Source of the DNA: Streptacidiphilus melanogenes
Lineage (GTDB): Bacteria > Actinomycetota > Actinomycetes > Streptomycetales > Streptomycetaceae
Assembly: GCF_000787835.1 (NCBI RefSeq)
Contig: NZ_BBPP01000007.1
Location: 26,412 to 79,079, forward strand
DNA: 52,668 nt
Reading direction: 5' to 3'
The notes below the pieces were generated by a model, which was not told where the DNA came from, ran no database searches, and saw only the letters and a list, made by a program, of their open reading frames with translations. Position numbers and translations under genes: made by a program. Positions 49,947 to 52,668 of the stretch are shown here, piece by piece; the first letter of the stretch is position 1, and each line of letters begins with the position of its first letter.

Positions 49947-51212
49947 ATGGCCCATTTCTCCCGCCGGGGCGTGGTGGCCGCAGCTGCTGCCGCAGCCTCG
50001 GCCCTGGTCTCCGGATGTGGTGGCACGACTGTGACGCCCCCTCCGGTGCGGCGCGGTACCCCCGGCGTCGACGCTCAAGGCAGGAGGCCCGCCCGACCGC
50101 TGACGTTGATCGGTGACGGTTCGATGGCGGACACGGGTCCCCAGCCGTTCCAGCCGGTGCCGCAGAGGCTGGAGCCGGGCCGGCGGCCGCCGCAGTTCGT
50201 GGTCTTCTCCTGGGACGGGGCCGGCGAGGACAGCAAGAAGCTGTTCTCGCACTTCCGCGCCGTCGCACAGGAGGTCAAGGCGACGATGTCGTTCTTCCTC
50301 TCCGGCATCTACGTCCTGCCCGAGGGCAAGAAGGACCTCTATCTGCCGCCGGGCCACCGACCGGGCGCCTCGGACATCGGCTACCTCGCCGACGACCATG
50401 TGCGGGCGACGCTGGAGCAGGTGCGCCTGGCCTGGCTGGAGGGCCACGAGATCGGCACGCACTTCAACGGCCACTTCTGCAGCCCCAGCACCGGGGTGGG
50501 GACCTGGACGTCCGCGCAGTGGCGTAGCGAACTGGAGCAGGCGATCGGCTTCGTGGAGAAGTGGAAGACCAACACCGGCTACACCGATCTCGCCCCGGTG
50601 CCGTTCGACTACCGCAAGGAGCTGATCGGCGGCCGCACGCCCTGCCTGCTCGGCCAGGACCAACTGCTGCCGACCGCGGCTGCAATGGGGTGGAAGTACG
50701 ACGCCAGCTCCCCGGGCGGCCTGCAGATGTGGCCGGGCAAGAAGCTCGGCCTGTGGGACTTCCCCCTGCAGTCCATCCCCTTCCCCGGACACAGCTTCCA
50801 GGTGCTCTCGATGGACTACAACATGCTCGCCAACCAGACCGGCGGCACCCCGCACGGCGACCCGGCCAAGCGCCCCTACTGGCAGCAGCAGTCCTACCTG
50901 TCCTACATGGCGGGCTTCAACCGCGCCTACACCACCAACCGGGCCCCGTTCTTCATCGGCAACCACTTCGAGTCCTGGAACGGCGGCATCTACATGAAGT
51001 CCGTCGAACAAGCCCTACGCGACATCGCCGCCAAGCCCGACGTCCGCCTGGTCTCCTTCCGCCAGCTCGTCGCCTGGCTGGAGGCCCAGGACCCAGCCGT
51101 CCTCGCGAAGCTGCGCACGCTGGCCCCCGGCCAGGCGCCGGGAGACTGGCGGGACTACACCGGCGGCGCGCCGACGACTCCCACCTCCGCCGTGGCGCCC
51201 GCGCGAACGTGA
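49947..51212 (+). CDS. Polysaccharide deacetylase-like lipoprotein
   Basis: A 421-residue protein with an Arg-containing signal and lipobox (SRRGVVAAAAAAASALVSGC), so it should be anchored outside the membrane. Residues 85-110 (PQFVVFSWDGAGEDSKKLFSHF) and GHEIGTHFNGHFC are the core strands of the NodB/polysaccharide deacetylase fold, with Asp and the His pair for metal binding in modified form. The C-terminus has APFFIGNHFESWNGGIYMKSVE and a helix usual for the family. The exact substrate (peptidoglycan or other glycan) is unknown. AGGAG lies six bases before the ATG. Confidence 0.82.
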   Translation: MAHFSRRGVVAAAAAAASALVSGCGGTTVTPPPVRRGTPGVDAQGRRPARPLTLIGDGSMADTGPQPFQPVPQRLEPGRRPPQFVVFSWDGAGEDSKKLFSHFRAVAQEVKATMSFFLSGIYVLPEGKKDLYLPPGHRPGASDIGYLADDHVRATLEQVRLAWLEGHEIGTHFNGHFCSPSTGVGTWTSAQWRSELEQAIGFVEKWKTNTGYTDLAPVPFDYRKELIGGRTPCLLGQDQLLPTAAAMGWKYDASSPGGLQMWPGKKLGLWDFPLQSIPFPGHSFQVLSMDYNMLANQTGGTPHGDPAKRPYWQQQSYLSYMAGFNRAYTTNRAPFFIGNHFESWNGGIYMKSVEQALRDIAAKPDVRLVSFRQLVAWLEAQDPAVLAKLRTLAPGQAPGDWRDYTGGAPTTPTSAVAPART

Positions 51213-51236
51213 ACTTCCGGCCCGTCGCCGCCAGTC

Positions 51237-51749
51237 CTACCAGCCGAGCAGATCGAGCTGGCGCTGGACCGCGTCCGGCTCCTGGCTCGCCTCGGTGAAG
51301 GCGCGCAGGGCGTAGACCAGGCCGGTTCGCTGCTCGGCCGGCATCTGGCCGATGATCGCTGCGATGTCGGCGCGACGGCGCTCGGTGGCCTCGATCACGG
51401 TGTCGGCGCCCTTGTCGGTCAGCTCGATGGCGACTTCGCGCCGGTCCTGCGCGTTGGTCTCGCGCACGATCATGCCGGCGGCGATGAGGCGGTCGATCAT
51501 CCGCATGGCGGTGGACGGGTTGACCGCGAGCTGCTCCGCGAGCCGGGACAGGTTCATCGCGCCGCGGGAGTGGAGCAGCACGAGCATGCGGAACTGAGGC
51601 AGGGTCAGCGTCTCGGCGACCGTCCCCAGGGAGCGTGCGGAGATCGACACCAGGACCCGGGAGGCGGTCAGGACGGCGGTCACCAGGTCCTCCTCCTCGA
51701 TGGTGGGAGCGGGGACCTTGGCGCGTGGGGAGCGGCGATCGTCGGGCAT
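51237..51749 (-). CDS. MarR-family transcriptional regulator
   Basis: A 170-residue winged-helix repressor. The recognition region is LPQFRMLVLLHSRGAMNLSR then LAEQLAVNPSTAMRMIDRLI, followed by the wing REVAIELTDKGADTVIEATERRR with the usual DxR motif (AQDRREVAI). MarR proteins are dimers that sense small phenolic or oxidant ligands. It lies next to the three TTGCA-type elements and could bind them, but no such element lies in the 36 bp before its own start. AAAGGA precedes the ATG. Confidence 0.9.
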   Translation of the reverse strand: MPDDRRSPRAKVPAPTIEEEDLVTAVLTASRVLVSISARSLGTVAETLTLPQFRMLVLLHSRGAMNLSRLAEQLAVNPSTAMRMIDRLIAAGMIVRETNAQDRREVAIELTDKGADTVIEATERRRADIAAIIGQMPAEQRTGLVYALRAFTEASQEPDAVQRQLDLLGW

Positions 51750-51785
51750 ACGTCCTTTCTACCTTCTTCGCGCTCGTTCGTGGGG

Positions 51786-52661
51786 TCAGGGGGTGGGGAT
51801 GACGGCGACCGGGCAGCGGGCGTTCAGGATGACGCCCTGGCTGACCGAGCCGAGCCGGCCCAGCGGACCGGTGGGATGACCGTGCCGTCCGACCACGACG
51901 AGGCGGGCCTGCCGCGACAGGCGCACCAGGGCTCGGATGGCGCCCGAGTGGACGGTCTCGGGGTGCAGGTCCACCTCTGGGTAGCGGGCCTTCCAGGAAG
52001 CGAGGATCCGGTACAGGCGCATGTCCTGCTCGGCCGTGACGCGGCCCTCGTCCGGGAGCCTGAAGGCGCCGTCGGAGCCGCCGGTCGGCGACTGGTGCCA
52101 GGCGTGCACGACCCCCAGCGGGGCGTCCTCGCGCACGGCCGACTCGAATGCGAAGGCCACCAGGTCACGGGCTGGCTCGCGGCCGTCGATGCCGAGTACT
52201 ACCGGCCCGTCCCCGCGCACCGAGAGGCCCGCGTAGGGGTCCTCGGGGACCACCACGACCGGGCAGCCGGCCGTCGCGGCCACGTGCAGGCTGGCCGAGC
52301 CGAGCACGCGCTCCGGGAAACGGTGCGCGCGCGTAGCGCCGACGACAAGAAGCTGCACGCCGTCCCACGGCCGCTCCAAGGCCTGGCGGGCGTCGGCGTC
52401 CACCACCTCGCAGGTCACCGCCAGGCCGGGGTGTGACAACTCGGTGAGCTGCGCGGCCTCCTCCAGCAGCTTGCGGGCACTCGCCTTCAGGAAACCGTCC
52501 CGCAGCAGGTCGGGATCGTGGTGCGCGGCCCCCGTCCAGCCAGTGACCAGCCGCAGGGGCGCGCTGCGCGCCAATGCCTCCTGGGCTGCCCAGTCCAGGG
52601 CTCGGCTCGGCCCGGCCGGGTAGTCGACGCCGACCGCAACGGCGGGAACGGCAATGGTCAT
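51786..52661 (-). CDS. Universal stress protein, two tandem Usp domains
   Basis: A 291-residue protein with two Usp domains, about 1-140 and 150-291. The second ends with VVVGRHGHPTGPLGRLGSVSQGVILNARCPVAV, matching the ATP-binding G2xG9xG(S/T) motif. The first has VVGATRAHRFPERVLGSASLHVAATAGCPVVVV, a close variant. Tandem Usp proteins are common in actinobacteria and respond to hypoxia and dormancy. The ATG at 52661 is near the window edge, so the promoter is not fully visible. Confidence 0.9.
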   Translation of the reverse strand: MTIAVPAVAVGVDYPAGPSRALDWAAQEALARSAPLRLVTGWTGAAHHDPDLLRDGFLKASARKLLEEAAQLTELSHPGLAVTCEVVDADARQALERPWDGVQLLVVGATRAHRFPERVLGSASLHVAATAGCPVVVVPEDPYAGLSVRGDGPVVLGIDGREPARDLVAFAFESAVREDAPLGVVHAWHQSPTGGSDGAFRLPDEGRVTAEQDMRLYRILASWKARYPEVDLHPETVHSGAIRALVRLSRQARLVVVGRHGHPTGPLGRLGSVSQGVILNARCPVAVIPTP

Positions 52662-52668
52662 GGCGAGC

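Overview
The window is very GC-rich, uses GTG and TTG starts freely, and is densely packed with 4-nt start/stop overlaps. Its gene content (Nif3 / zinc-ribbon / RNase H-phosphatase set, secreted cholesterol oxidase, SCO6745-like protein, WXG-type proteins, F420-type reductase, IS982 debris) points to a streptomycete-like actinomycete. No rRNA, tRNA or CRISPR array was found.

Layout. 1-2.3 kb: start of an unknown gene running off the left edge, a methyltransferase and an M48 metallopeptidase, all on the minus strand. 2.4-9.06 kb: a steroid/acyl-CoA beta-oxidation block (fused FadE34-like dehydrogenase, SCP2-type thiolase, MaoC hydratase, zinc alcohol dehydrogenase, SDR) in two transcription units, each preceded by a KstR-like palindrome. 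9.1-11.3 kb: an S9 peptidase followed by a 44-residue peptide with a duplicated PHGRHR block. 11.7-18.7 kb: core genes (Nif3, zinc-ribbon coiled coil with a CTG start, RNase HI/phosphatase, secreted PLD, YaaA, SerB, a membrane protein). 18.8-22.7 kb: secreted cholesterol oxidase, SCO6745-family protein, GNAT, and a small conserved protein behind a promoter overlapped by an inverted repeat. 22.8-26.0 kb: a four-gene WXG/polymorphic-toxin operon whose last gene fuses a copy of the toxin C-terminal domain to a copy of the immunity-like domain. 26.0-27.4 kb: GT87-like membrane glycosyltransferase.

27.4-42.3 kb is an accessory region. It holds a frameshifted orphan L7/L12-like gene, ThpR, gene fragments, two adjacent ladders of ~10-bp repeats, and a plasmid-like module (wHTH protein, triple-HTH protein, ParA-like ATPase, ParB/KfrA-like protein, HNH protein). 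Opposite this lies a minus-strand operon (HNH-SF2 helicase fusion, 507-aa unknown, ~71-aa frameshifted ORF, 565-aa protein with a HEPN-like Rx5H motif) that I read as a candidate uncharacterised defence system. A decayed IS982-like transposase, a GIY-YIG protein and a TerD protein follow.

42.3-52.7 kb: NarK-type transporter, zinc-ribbon protein, CtaG-like membrane protein, a DsbA-VKOR disulfide pair, a methyltransferase-membrane protein pair, an F420-type reductase, a deacetylase-like lipoprotein, a MarR regulator and a universal stress protein. Three promoter regions here carry the same TTGCA-N3-TGCAA-N3-TTGCA element, suggesting one local regulon. All functions are inferred from sequence patterns; no database search was run.
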